A stretch of DNA of 25,284 nucleotides from CAIMMJ01 sp037131955 (lineage in GTDB: Bacteria; Bacteroidota; Bacteroidia; UBA4408), in contig JBAXQC010000044.1 in NCBI GenBank assembly GCA_037131955.1, positions 1-25,284 of the forward strand, written 5' to 3'. Below, piece after piece: positions 1-8,133 of this stretch. The notes beneath the pieces are model-generated. The model did no database searches. It was not told the origin of the DNA and saw nothing but the letters and a program-made list of their open reading frames with translations. Both the position numbers and the translations under genes were made by a program. Every line of letters begins with the position of its first letter. Within the stretch, counting starts at the first letter, position 1.

Positions 1-647
1 TCTCTTATTTCCTTGCTCAATTGCCCCATTTTTTTATTGGCTTCCATGTCTTCTGGGCTTGGTTGTGGTCGGTTTTTAAACATCTGCTCTCTCTCTGCTT
101 TTATTTTAGCCTCTCTCTCTGCTGCCTCATCCTGTAATTTTTTTAGTTCAGCTTTTTTTGCAACTACCTCTGCCGTTTCTCCTTTGCCCGCAGTTTCTGC
201 TTCATTTATTTCTTTTTTTAATTGATTCATCTTTTGGTTGGCTTCGTTGTTTTTTGCAGCAATAGCCTCGTTTTCTTTCCTTCTTTTTTCGTTCTCTGCC
301 ATCATTTTTGCTCTAAGTTGCTCTTGCAATTTTTTTAATTCTTCTTTTTTAGCAGTTATTTCGGGCGTAGCTCCATTTCCTGCCTTTTCGGCTTCTTGAA
401 TTTGTTTGTTTAACTCGGACATTTTTTTTCTTTGCTCCATGTCTTCCTTGATTGGCCCTTGGTTGTTGCCTGGCATTGCCATTGTAGAATTTGTAGGCGC
501 TGGCTTTGCCATTTCTTTTTGCGGAGCAGCCTGTGGTAAAGGGCTTGGAGTTGTAACTTGGTTTTGTGCAAGAGCAGAAACAGAAAAATAGCATGCAGCT
601 ATTGTAAAAACTAATGCTTTGAAATTTTTTAAATTAATTGTTTTCAT
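1..647 (-). CDS. Secreted coiled-coil repeat protein, 3' end missing
   Basis: The reading frame opens at the ATG complementary to 645-647 and stays open to the window edge (215 codons). Residues 1-27 are a signal peptide (MKTINLKNF, hydrophobic core, SALA cleavage site before Q28). A Pro/Ala/Gln-rich stretch follows to about residue 65, then a charged helical region in three copies of a 64-67-residue unit. The copies start at M76 (MSELNKQIQEAEKAGNG), M140 (MNQLKKEINEAETAGKG) and M207 (MGQLSKEIRE, cut by the edge). Each complete copy has a Gly turn, then KK.ELKKLQ and a Lys/Glu/Ala-rich helix. It is probably a periplasmic or surface helical-rod protein. I recognise no family and assign no function. 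Open frames on the opposite strand here are shadows. Confidence 0.8.
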   Translation of the reverse strand, partial: MKTINLKNFKALVFTIAACYFSVSALAQNQVTTPSPLPQAAPQKEMAKPAPTNSTMAMPGNNQGPIKEDMEQRKKMSELNKQIQEAEKAGNGATPEITAKKEELKKLQEQLRAKMMAENEKRRKENEAIAAKNNEANQKMNQLKKEINEAETAGKGETAEVVAKKAELKKLQDEAAEREAKIKAEREQMFKNRPQPSPEDMEANKKMGQLSKEIR

Positions 648-757
648 ATTATACAAATTAAATGTGAATTTGATTATTTTTTTTAGTTTATTTTAGAATT
701 TACTTTTTTATTTTCACTACGAATTTAGAAAACAATCTGTTAATTTAAAATTTTAAA

Positions 758-765
758 CAAATTTA
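758..765 (-). promoter_or_regulatory. Possible -7 element for the coiled-coil repeat gene
   Basis: On the minus strand this reads TAAATTTG, matching the Bacteroidota -7 consensus TAnnTTTG, about 110 bases before the start at 647. The nearest TTTG upstream (minus strand, 780-783) is only 14 bases away, too close for a good -33 element, so support is weak. The rest of 648-960 is AT-rich with no gene or clear hairpin. Confidence 0.25.
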
Positions 766-960
766 ATCTCATCTATAGACAAATATTTAACACAGCAATT
801 AAATTTATGTTTGATACAAAATTTATTAAAAAAATAATTCAAGTAATTTAAGTTCAAAAGATTAATGTAAGCAACAAATAATGTTGGAATACTCTTTATT
901 AACTATTATTTGAGTTTTTTTTCAATGTGTTTTTTGTAAATAATTATGCTTCTTACTCTC

Positions 961-2586
961 CTATCCCAAAAACGGATACCTATAATCTGTGGCTGGAACA
1001 AATGTTTCTTTTATGGTACGTGGTGATACCCAACGCAATAAATTTATCATACTTCCGGCTTTGTCGTTGGTGCCGCTTGCCCTACTGCCTCCAAATGGTT
1101 GCTGACCTACCACTGCGCCGGTGCATTTGTCGTTGATGTAAAAATTTCCTGCAGCGTTGTTCAATGTTTTTGTTGCCAATTCTATGGCATACCTGTCTTG
1201 AGAAATAATTGCTCCTGTAAGTGCATAAGTAGAAGTTTCGTCCACCAATTTCAATGTTTCTTCAAATTTGTTTTCGTCGTAAACATAAATAGTTAAAACT
1301 GGTCCAAAAATTTCTTCGCACATGGTAATGTATTTTGGGTCTTTTGCCTGTAACACGGTTGGTTCTATAAAATAACCACTTGTTTTATCGCAATTTCCTC
1401 CTGCAACTATTTCTACCTCTTTGCTATCTTTTGCATTACTGATGTATTTAGAAATTTTATCAAACGACTTTTCATCTATCACAGCATTAAAGAAATTACT
1501 GAAATCGTCTGTTGGGCCCATTTTAATGGATTTTAAATCGTCAATTAATCCTTGTTTTATTTGGGGCCACAAATTACTTGGAATATAAGCTCTTGAAGCT
1601 GCACTGCATTTTTGTCCTTGAAATTCAAAAGCTCCTCTGGTAAGGGCTGTAACCGTTGTTTTTATGTCGGCAGATTGGTGTGCAACAATAAAATCTTTTC
1701 CGCCTGTTTCTCCCACTATTCTTGGATATGTTTTGTATTTGTGAATGTTATTGCCAATATTTTTCCAGATGTCCTGAAAAATTTCCGTTGAACCTGTAAA
1801 ATGTATTCCAGCAAAATCTGGATGATTAAAAATTACTTCGCCTGCCTCGGGCCCTGAAACATAGATTAAATTTATAACTCCATCGGGCAATCCTGCTTTT
1901 TTAAAAACTTCCATTATTACGTTGGCAGAATATATTTGTGTGTTTGATGGTTTCCAAACAACGGTGTTTCCCATCATGGCTGCCGATGAAGGCAGGTTCC
2001 CCGCAATGGCTGTAAAATTAAATGGAGTTAATGCAAATACAAACCCTTCTAAAGCTCTTTGCTCTACCCTGTTCCAAACTCCGGGAGAAGAAACCGGTTG
2101 TTGAGAATAAATTTCTGTAGCATACTGAACGTTGAATCTTAAAAAATCTGTAAACTCACATGCTGCATCTATCTCTGCCTGATATACAGATTTTGATTGG
2201 CCCAACATAGTGGCTGCATTTATTTTTGCACGATAGGGTCCTGCAATTAAATCGGCGGCTTTTAAAAATATGGCACTTCGCTGTTCCCAACTTAAATTTT
2301 CCCATTTAGATTTTGCTTTTAAGGCAGCATCTATGGCAGTTGTAACATGTTCTTTTGTTCCTCGGTGATAATGCCCCAGAAGATGCTTCGTTTCATGCGG
2401 AGGTCTTATTTCTACTGTGTTTCCTGTTCTAATTTCTTGGCCGTTAATATACATTGGAATATCATAAACTTCCGATTTCATTTTGGCTAAAGTATCTTGT
2501 AATTCTTTTCTTTCAGAGCTTCCCGGTGCATAATTTTTAACGGGTTCGTTTACGGGTGCTGGTACTTTAAAAAATCCTACTGACAT
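961..2586 (-). CDS. pruA: L-glutamate gamma-semialdehyde dehydrogenase (1-pyrroline-5-carboxylate dehydrogenase)
   Basis: This enzyme carries out the second step of proline catabolism, oxidising glutamate-5-semialdehyde to glutamate with NAD+ in the cytoplasm. The 541-residue protein is a full-length member of the long monofunctional PruA group common in Bacteroidota; no PutA-type proline dehydrogenase domain is fused. Aldehyde dehydrogenase landmarks are visible: the N-terminal GF..P..NEPV.NY.PGS region, the Rossmann motif FTGST (263-267), the general base E293 in VGETGGKDF, and the nucleophile C327 in FQGQKCSAASR. The ATG at 2584-2586 starts MSVGFFKVPAPVNEPV, and a -7 element lies just upstream. 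No putA partner is in view. The gene stands alone between the coiled-coil gene and the divergent zapA run. Confidence 0.95.
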   Translation of the reverse strand: MSVGFFKVPAPVNEPVKNYAPGSSERKELQDTLAKMKSEVYDIPMYINGQEIRTGNTVEIRPPHETKHLLGHYHRGTKEHVTTAIDAALKAKSKWENLSWEQRSAIFLKAADLIAGPYRAKINAATMLGQSKSVYQAEIDAACEFTDFLRFNVQYATEIYSQQPVSSPGVWNRVEQRALEGFVFALTPFNFTAIAGNLPSSAAMMGNTVVWKPSNTQIYSANVIMEVFKKAGLPDGVINLIYVSGPEAGEVIFNHPDFAGIHFTGSTEIFQDIWKNIGNNIHKYKTYPRIVGETGGKDFIVAHQSADIKTTVTALTRGAFEFQGQKCSAASRAYIPSNLWPQIKQGLIDDLKSIKMGPTDDFSNFFNAVIDEKSFDKISKYISNAKDSKEVEIVAGGNCDKTSGYFIEPTVLQAKDPKYITMCEEIFGPVLTIYVYDENKFEETLKLVDETSTYALTGAIISQDRYAIELATKTLNNAAGNFYINDKCTGAVVGQQPFGGSRASGTNDKAGSMINLLRWVSPRTIKETFVPATDYRYPFLG

Positions 2587-2607
2587 AATTTATTTTTGTT
2601 TAGGATG

Positions 2608-2615
2608 CAAATATA
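2608..2615 (-). promoter_or_regulatory. -7 promoter element for pruA
   Basis: Minus-strand TATATTTG is a perfect TAnnTTTG, about 20 bases from the pruA ATG, which predicts a very short leader. No convincing -33 TTTG is seen at the usual spacing. Confidence 0.4.
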
Positions 2616-2819
2616 TTAATTAAGGTGATTGCACATGACTTACAATTGTTACTTTTTTTGCTAAACAAAAGCAATTTGCCAACCTAATTATAAATTATAC
2701 TGATAGTAAAATTATTTTTTTTGAGATGTTTTAAAAACAAAAAAGAAATAAATCGAATAACTAAAAACACAACACTAAAACAAAATTCTTCAAAAAAAAA
2801 CACTACAAATTAAAAATTG

Positions 2820-2827
2820 TATATTTG
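2820..2827 (+). promoter_or_regulatory. -7 promoter element for the coiled-coil/zapA/rny run
   Basis: TATATTTG matches the Bacteroidota -7 consensus exactly, 18 bases before the ATG at 2846, so transcription would begin only about ten bases before the start codon. No TTTG is seen near -33. The divergent pruA element is about 200 bases away. Confidence 0.45.
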
Positions 2828-2845
2828 CATATCACAATTTAAACA

Positions 2846-3160
2846 ATGACCGATTCTGAGAGTTTGGCAAACAGTCTTGATCAAAAATTTAATGAACTGA
2901 TACAATTGCATCAAAAATCCTTAACAAAGATTGTTGAATTAGAAACTGAGTTAGAAGAGCATAAGAAAAAGTTAGCAAAAAATTCTGATGCCTTAGAGCA
3001 AAAATTTAATGAACAATTGAAAAGTCAAGAAATTTTGAAGCAAGAAAACTTGCATAAAAACAAGGAAATAAAACAAACAATAGGGCAATTGATTAAAGAA
3101 ATTGATGATTGTATGGATTATATCTCGTTGAGCAAGGATAAAGAGAAAGACAAACAATAA
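2846..3160 (+). CDS. Small coiled-coil protein upstream of ZapA (ZapB-like candidate)
   Basis: This 104-residue protein has no signal peptide or membrane segment. From about residue 10 to 90 it is almost entirely predicted coiled coil, rich in Glu, Lys, Gln and Leu. It contains two similar patches: LDQKFNELIQLHQKS near residue 11 and LEQKFNEQLKSQE near residue 50. The C-terminal section IGQLIKEIDDCMDYIS looks like a defined helical motif. The gene ends 7 bases before the zapA start and shares its promoter. By position and architecture it may be a functional counterpart of the ZapB coiled-coil protein, which works with ZapA at the FtsZ ring. That is inference from context: the sequence alone does not show homology to enterobacterial ZapB. 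Confidence 0.75.
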   Translation: MTDSESLANSLDQKFNELIQLHQKSLTKIVELETELEEHKKKLAKNSDALEQKFNEQLKSQEILKQENLHKNKEIKQTIGQLIKEIDDCMDYISLSKDKEKDKQ

Positions 3161-3167
3161 ATAGAAC

Positions 3168-3458
3168 TTGAAAAAAGAAACCATTTTTTTAGAAATAGCA
3201 GAAAGAAATTATCCAATAATAGTTGGAAGTGACGAAGAAAAAAATGAATTGAAAAAAGCAGTTGGATTTATTGCTGACAAATTAAAAGCATACAGTACTG
3301 GTTATAAAGTAAAGGACAAACAAGATTTGATAGCAATGTGCCTTTTAGACATGGCTAAACAAATTATTTCTTTGCAAGAAACCAACAAAACAGTAGATCT
3401 AGATTCGTTTAAAAATCTGGATGCAAAGCTTTCTCAATATTTATTGCAAATGAGTTAA
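3168..3458 (+). CDS. zapA: Cell division protein ZapA
   Basis: ZapA binds FtsZ filaments and helps bundle them at the division site. The 96-residue protein has the family layout: an N-terminal strand-rich part (IFLEIAERNYPIIVGSDEE) then a long helix (KKAVGFIADKLKAY through CLLDMAKQIISLQE) that forms the tetramer coiled coil. The start is the TTG at 3168-3170. The frame has a stop at 3162-3164, and no ATG precedes the conserved strand, so TTG is the only plausible start. The short gap to the coiled-coil gene suggests co-transcription, and rny follows 65 bases later. Division and RNA-decay genes next to each other are common in this phylum. Confidence 0.88.
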   Translation: MKKETIFLEIAERNYPIIVGSDEEKNELKKAVGFIADKLKAYSTGYKVKDKQDLIAMCLLDMAKQIISLQETNKTVDLDSFKNLDAKLSQYLLQMS

Positions 3459-3523
3459 TCTATAGATTTTTAATTTTTTACTCAATTCCTACAACAAGAA
3501 TTAGTAATAAAAAAATTAAAATT

Positions 3524-5086
3524 ATGGACATAGTATCAATAATAATAGGATTAGTGGTTGGTGTTCCACTAGGGCTTATAGCCGCAACATCATTTCTAAG
3601 AAAACAAATTCTCTCTGATGCCGATAGGATTAAAAATGATGCAGAGGAAAAAGCAGAAATAGTTAAACAAGAAAAAATTCTTCAAGCCAAGGAAAAATTT
3701 TTGCAACTTAAATCAGACCATGAAAAAGTAATTGCTGATAAAAATCAAGTATTAAATGAAAAAAATCAGGCAATAGTTGTTCAAGAAAATAAATTAAAAC
3801 AAAAAGAACAATCGCTTTCACAGAAAATTGAGGAAACAACAAAAAAACAAAACGAGGCAAGCACTGCAAAAGAAAACTATTTGCAGCAAATAGAAGCCAT
3901 CAAGAAAAAAGAAGCCGAAGTAGAAAAACTGCACAAAAAACAAGTAGAGCAACTAGAAACAATTGCTGGACTGAAGGCAGAAGAAGCAAAAGCCCAATTA
4001 GTTGAAGCATTGAAGTCGGAAGCCAAAACCAATGCAATGTCGCACATAAAAGACATAATGGAGGAAGCTAAGTTAACGGCAAATCAAGAGGCAAAAAAAA
4101 TTGTTATTCAAACAATACAAAGAGTTGCCACTGAGCATGCCGTTGAAAATTCAGTGTCGGTTTTTAACATAGACAACGACGAAATAAAAGGAAGAATAAT
4201 AGGAAGAGAAGGCCGAAACATTAGGGCACTTGAAGCAGCAACTGGAGTTGAAATTATTGTTGACGATACTCCAGAAGCAATTATTCTTTCTTGTTTTGAT
4301 CCTGTAAGGAGAGAAATTGCACGATTGGCTTTGCATCAGTTAGTAACTGATGGAAGAATTCACCCTGCAAGAATTGAAGAAGTTGTAGAAAAAGTAAAAA
4401 AACAAATTGAAGAAGAAATTATTGATACTGGTAAAAGAACAGCTATTGATTTGGGTATTCATGGATTAAATCCAGAATTGATAAGAATGGTTGGTAGAAT
4501 GAAATTCCGTTCTTCTTATGGCCAAAATTTATTGCAACATTCAAGAGAGGTTGCCAATTTGTGTGCAACTATGGCTGCAGAATTAGGCTTGAATGTAAAA
4601 CTTGCCAAAAGAGCTGGATTATTGCATGATATAGGAAAAGTTCCTGATGATTCACCAGAATTACCACATGCTATTTTAGGCATGAATTTAGCCGAAAAAT
4701 ACAAAGAACATCCCGAAGTTATTAATGCCATTGGAGCTCATCACGACGAAATAGAAATGACAAGTTTACTCTCTCCAATTGTGCAAGTTTGTGATGCAAT
4801 TTCTGGCTCAAGGCCTGGAGCTAGAAGAGAGATTGCGGAGTCTTATATAAAAAGGTTAAAAGATCTAGAAAGCATTGCTATGACCTACCCAGGGGTTAAC
4901 AAAACTTTTGCAATTCAAGCAGGTAGAGAACTAAGAGTAATGGTAGAAAGCGATAGGGTTGACGACAAGCAAATTGACCAATTGGCTTTTGATATTTCAC
5001 AAAAAATTCAAACCGAAATGACTTACCCAGGACAAATAAAAATAACGGTAATAAGAGAAACAAGAGGGGTCAGTTACGCCAAATAA
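3524..5086 (+). CDS. rny: Ribonuclease Y
   Basis: RNase Y is a membrane-anchored endoribonuclease that starts mRNA decay. The 520-residue product matches family length. Domains in order are an N-terminal membrane helix (about 3-22), a long coiled coil (about 35-205), a KH RNA-binding domain with the GRIIGREGRN loop (about 223-232), and an HD phosphohydrolase domain. In the HD domain the metal ligands H339 (LLQHSREV) and H368-D369 (GLLHDIGKV) are intact. The conserved PGARRE segment and the C-terminal TYPGQIKITVIRETR are also present. The gene follows zapA on the same strand and ends before a strong hairpin terminator, so it is probably the last gene of that run. Confidence 0.97.
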   Translation: MDIVSIIIGLVVGVPLGLIAATSFLRKQILSDADRIKNDAEEKAEIVKQEKILQAKEKFLQLKSDHEKVIADKNQVLNEKNQAIVVQENKLKQKEQSLSQKIEETTKKQNEASTAKENYLQQIEAIKKKEAEVEKLHKKQVEQLETIAGLKAEEAKAQLVEALKSEAKTNAMSHIKDIMEEAKLTANQEAKKIVIQTIQRVATEHAVENSVSVFNIDNDEIKGRIIGREGRNIRALEAATGVEIIVDDTPEAIILSCFDPVRREIARLALHQLVTDGRIHPARIEEVVEKVKKQIEEEIIDTGKRTAIDLGIHGLNPELIRMVGRMKFRSSYGQNLLQHSREVANLCATMAAELGLNVKLAKRAGLLHDIGKVPDDSPELPHAILGMNLAEKYKEHPEVINAIGAHHDEIEMTSLLSPIVQVCDAISGSRPGARREIAESYIKRLKDLESIAMTYPGVNKTFAIQAGRELRVMVESDRVDDKQIDQLAFDISQKIQTEMTYPGQIKITVIRETRGVSYAK

Positions 5087-5107
5087 TTACTCTATTCAAA
5101 AAACAAT

Positions 5108-5140
5108 AATGCAACATTAATTAGTGTTGCATTTTTTTTA
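5108..5140 (+). terminator. Rho-independent terminator after rny
   Basis: A perfect 9-base stem (AATGCAACA at 5108-5116 with TGTTGCATT at 5125-5133) has an 8-base loop and runs into eight T residues. It lies 21 bases after the rny stop. An A-run on its left side (5098-5103) may let it also serve the converging cdaA transcript, which ends at 5161. Confidence 0.85.
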
Positions 5141-5160
5141 CAATGAATTTTGCGAACTAT

Positions 5161-5964
5161 TTATTTTATCAATTCATTTTCCAAAATATCTTTCAATTGA
5201 TGAGCAGAAATTCCAAGTTTTAGTTCACCGTTTTTTACAAATGCAATTTCACCGGTTTGTTCACTAACAACAATTGCTATTGCATCAGTGCTTTCGGTAA
5301 TTCCCACTGCTGCTCTGTGTCTCATTCCTAAATGGGCAGGAAAGTCGTCGTTTTCAGAAACTGGCAATACACACCTTGCAGCTAAAATTATGTTGTCCGA
5401 AATTATTACCGCTCCATCATGCATAGGGCTATTTTTATAAAACAAACTTTCTAAAAGTCGGGCAGAAACTTCTGCTTTTATAGTTTCGCCGGTATTTGCA
5501 TAAAAATTTAAATCTGATTTAGTAGTAATTACCACAATTGCTCCTGTTTTGGTTTCGGACATACTTTTAAAGGCCTTTACTAATTGATGTATATCTAAAA
5601 AGTTTTTGTCGCTATTGTCAAATTTAATATTTAACAATGCCTCTGTCCATTTCCCTTTTCCAAATAACCCGTTTGTACCAATTAGCAATAAAAACCTTCT
5701 CAATTCCTGCTGAAATACAATTATCAAAGCAATTACTCCTACTCCAATAAACTGACCTAAAATAGTTGAAAGCAGTTGCATTTTTAATGCCTTTACTATT
5801 AGCCATAAAAAATACACACTTAAAATTCCTGCAAAAATATTTATTGCAACACTTCCTTTTACAATTCTATAAAACTGAAACAATAATATTGATACAAGTA
5901 CAATATCTATAGCATCTATCCAAGTAAAAGAAATAAAAGAAGGAAAAAAACTATTTATCATCAT
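5161..5964 (-). CDS. cdaA: Membrane-bound diadenylate cyclase
   Basis: This enzyme joins two ATP molecules into cyclic di-AMP, a second messenger for osmotic and cell-envelope control. The 267-residue protein has three N-terminal membrane helices (about 18-34, 38-57 and 64-84) and a cytoplasmic DAC domain. The catalytic motifs are intact: DGA at 183-185 (MHDGAVIIS) and RHR at 215-217 (LGMRHRAAVGITE). The gene lies 27 bases downstream of folP on the same strand, so the two are probably one operon. No CdaR or GlmM gene is directly linked, although a glmM-like gene lies about 6 kb away. The alternative name is dacA. Confidence 0.95.
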   Translation of the reverse strand: MMINSFFPSFISFTWIDAIDIVLVSILLFQFYRIVKGSVAINIFAGILSVYFLWLIVKALKMQLLSTILGQFIGVGVIALIIVFQQELRRFLLLIGTNGLFGKGKWTEALLNIKFDNSDKNFLDIHQLVKAFKSMSETKTGAIVVITTKSDLNFYANTGETIKAEVSARLLESLFYKNSPMHDGAVIISDNIILAARCVLPVSENDDFPAHLGMRHRAAVGITESTDAIAIVVSEQTGEIAFVKNGELKLGISAHQLKDILENELIK

Positions 5965-5991
5965 TTGGTGTGCAAGATAAAAAAATAAAAA

Positions 5992-6807
5992 TTATAATTT
6001 TCCCACCAAATCAATTGCCTGTTTTGCGGCCCAAACATCATGAACCCTTAATATTTTTGCCCCTTTTTGAAGTGCAATTGTATTTATTACTGTTGTTCCA
6101 TTTAGACTGTCTTCAGCTTTTATATTTAATGTTTTACTGATCATAGATTTTCTGCTTACTCCTACTAATACAGTGTAACCCAATGCTGAAATAAAATCTA
6201 AGTTTTGTAACAACTCAAAATTATGTTCTAAGGTTTTTCCAAATCCAAAACCTGGGTCAATAATTATGTCTTTTACTCCAACTTCTTTGAGTTTTGATAC
6301 TTTTTCAGAAAAATAATATACTACTTCTGCAGTGCAATTTTCATATTGTGGTTTTATTTGCATATCAGCCGGACTTCCTTTTATATGCATTAAAATATAT
6401 GGCATTTTAAGCAACGACGCTGTTTCAAACATTTTATTATCCATGCTACCTCCAGATATGTCATTAATTATACTTGCGCCACAATCGTGTGCAATTTTTG
6501 CAACTTCAGAACGGTATGTATCAATTGAAATTATTACACCAGGAAATTCTCTAGAAATTGCATTTATAGCCAACTTTATTCTTTCTACCTCTTCTGCAGT
6601 TGAGGGTGGAAAAGAACCAGGTTTTGTGCTGCAGCCTCCTACGTCAATTATAGAAGCACCTTCTTCTAAAAATTTCTGTGTTTGAGTTAATATCTCATAG
6701 TCAGAAAGGTATTTTCCTCCATCAAAAAATGAATCAGGCGTAACATTTAAAATAGCCATAACAATAGACTTTTCTAATGAAAATAATTCTCCCCGAATGT
6801 TTATCAC
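5992..6807 (-). CDS. folP: Dihydropteroate synthase
   Basis: FolP condenses p-aminobenzoate with hydroxymethyl-dihydropterin pyrophosphate in folate synthesis and is the sulfonamide target. The 271-residue TIM-barrel protein has the expected motifs: ILNVTPDSFFDGG (19-31), SIDTYR with D96, INDISGG (114-120), DPGFGFGK (184-191), GVSRKSM (216-222) and the C-terminal RVHDV (254-258). The usual DIGGESTRPG loop reads DVGGCSTKPG (55-64), with Cys in place of Glu and Lys in place of Arg, a modest departure worth noting. The ATG at 6805-6807 is preceded by a -7 element. It is the first gene of the folP-cdaA pair. Confidence 0.95.
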   Translation of the reverse strand: MINIRGELFSLEKSIVMAILNVTPDSFFDGGKYLSDYEILTQTQKFLEEGASIIDVGGCSTKPGSFPPSTAEEVERIKLAINAISREFPGVIISIDTYRSEVAKIAHDCGASIINDISGGSMDNKMFETASLLKMPYILMHIKGSPADMQIKPQYENCTAEVVYYFSEKVSKLKEVGVKDIIIDPGFGFGKTLEHNFELLQNLDFISALGYTVLVGVSRKSMISKTLNIKAEDSLNGTTVINTIALQKGAKILRVHDVWAAKQAIDLVGKL

Positions 6808-6835
6808 AACAATAGATTTATAAATTTTTATGCCT

Positions 6836-6843
6836 CAAAGATA
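6836..6843 (-). promoter_or_regulatory. -7 promoter element for folP-cdaA
   Basis: Minus-strand TATCTTTG matches TAnnTTTG, about 28 bases before the folP ATG. No clear -33 TTTG was found at the normal distance. Confidence 0.42.
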
Positions 6844-7010
6844 TTTATTTACCTTGTTATAATACTTTATTAAATGAGCAATCTATTTAGAAATATGCAC
6901 AAACACATTGGGAATAATAATTAAGAAAATGCAACTCTTTTTTTTTATCATTACAAAAATTCTAAACTGTGCCATAAATTTTGGAATACATTTTGGTCTA
7001 TATAAAAATC

Positions 7011-8054
7011 ATGAAAAATCTACTTAAAATTTTCTTCCTAATTATTACAGCCTTCTTTTTAAGTTCTTGTGCATCTTATACAAGTATGCAAATTATGCAA
7101 CCGGCTCAAATAACTATTCCTAACCACATCAAAAAAATTGGCATAATAAACAGGTCAGTAACAGACAGGCAAAACCAAAACCAAATAATAAATGTAATAG
7201 AGGGAATTTTAACGGGAGAATCAATTGGTGCAGATAGAATTGGTTCAGAAGAAAGTTTGATGGGTTTAAAGGAAGCACTTTTGCAAACAGATAGATTTAA
7301 CATCACAATTCCTGCTGTAAACCTAAATGGAGTAGCAAACCCAATGTTAAATGGACCACTAGATTATTCAGTTATAAAAGAAATTTGCAAGAGGCACGAT
7401 TTAGATGCTCTAGTAGTTTTAGAATATTTTGATTCAGACTCCAGAATTGCTGTGGTGCCAAGGGTGAGAGAAGTAATGCAAAATGGAAATAAAATAACCG
7501 TTAGCGATTTTATAGCGAATGCAGATTTAAGAGTAAGAACCACGTGGAGGGTTTACGATGATTCTACACAAAGTATCATTGACCAATATACTTTTGAAGA
7601 TGTTACATCCTTTAACAATGCAGGTCCAGACCCGCAAATAGCACAAGCAGGTTTGCCTAACAAGAGATTTGCCATTAATCAATCTGGATTTCATGCTGGC
7701 AAAGAATATGGATGCAGAATTTCTCCATTTTGGATAAATGTTCAAAGACGATTTTACAGAAAAGGTTCGCATGAATTAGAACTTGCAAACTCAAGGGCCA
7801 CAAAAGGAAGATGGACTGAAGCTATAAATGTTTGGAAGAATATTTCTAACAGCACCGATAAAAAAATTGCTGGCAGAGCAAATTATAATTTGGCTGTTGC
7901 AGCGGAAAGAGAAGGCAATTTAGAGGTGGCCATGGAATATGCAAAAATTGCAAGAGACACCTATAAAGAAAAGTGGTCTAGTGATTATATAAGAGTATTA
8001 AATCAAAGAATGCAAAACAGACAGAAATTAAAAGAACAGTTTGGCGATAAATAG
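7011..8054 (+). CDS. Outer-envelope lipoprotein, DUF6340-like, with TPR-like C-terminus
   Basis: I chose the ATG at 7011 over an in-frame TTG ten codons upstream because it places a standard lipoprotein signal at the N-terminus: MKNLLK, hydrophobic core, and LSSC with lipidated C20. The mature part begins with a pattern (PAQITIPNHIKKIGIINRS) that I associate with the Bacteroidota family DUF6340, of unknown function. The middle region (VIKEICKRHDLDALVVLEYFDSDS) looks like an alpha/beta fold. The last third (HELELANSRATKGRWTEAINVWKNI, then NYNLAVAAEREGNLEVAMEYAKIA) resembles two TPR units. At 347 residues the size suits the family. It heads a plus-strand group of three envelope genes, though the next gene has its own promoter element. 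The family name is from recall, not a search. Confidence 0.75.
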   Translation: MKNLLKIFFLIITAFFLSSCASYTSMQIMQPAQITIPNHIKKIGIINRSVTDRQNQNQIINVIEGILTGESIGADRIGSEESLMGLKEALLQTDRFNITIPAVNLNGVANPMLNGPLDYSVIKEICKRHDLDALVVLEYFDSDSRIAVVPRVREVMQNGNKITVSDFIANADLRVRTTWRVYDDSTQSIIDQYTFEDVTSFNNAGPDPQIAQAGLPNKRFAINQSGFHAGKEYGCRISPFWINVQRRFYRKGSHELELANSRATKGRWTEAINVWKNISNSTDKKIAGRANYNLAVAAEREGNLEVAMEYAKIARDTYKEKWSSDYIRVLNQRMQNRQKLKEQFGDK

Positions 8055-8104
8055 AACAATTGTTTACACTATTCTATAACTATTCTTTTTTCAACGTGTT
8101 TGTG

Positions 8105-8112
8105 TATATTTG
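8105..8112 (+). promoter_or_regulatory. -7 promoter element overlapping a false TTG start
   Basis: TATATTTG, a perfect TAnnTTTG, lies 22 bases before the ATG at 8134. Its last three bases are the TTG that would otherwise open a longer reading frame at 8110. Transcription starting about seven bases downstream would not include that TTG, which supports the ATG at 8134. Confidence 0.5.
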
Positions 8113-8133
8113 AAAAAATTAAATCTACTAACC

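Noticed and set aside
13..591. Plus-strand open frames at the left edge
   Set aside because: They are the opposite strand of a real minus-strand gene with a signal peptide and coiled-coil repeats; the plus-strand translations have no coherent features.
6981..7010. TTG-started extension of the DUF6340-like lipoprotein
   Set aside because: It would put ten residues before a standard lipoprotein signal that begins with MKN at 7011.
8110..8133. TTG-started N-terminal extension of the DUF2147 protein
   Set aside because: The TTG forms the end of a perfect TATATTTG promoter element, and the ATG at 8134 gives a normal signal segment.
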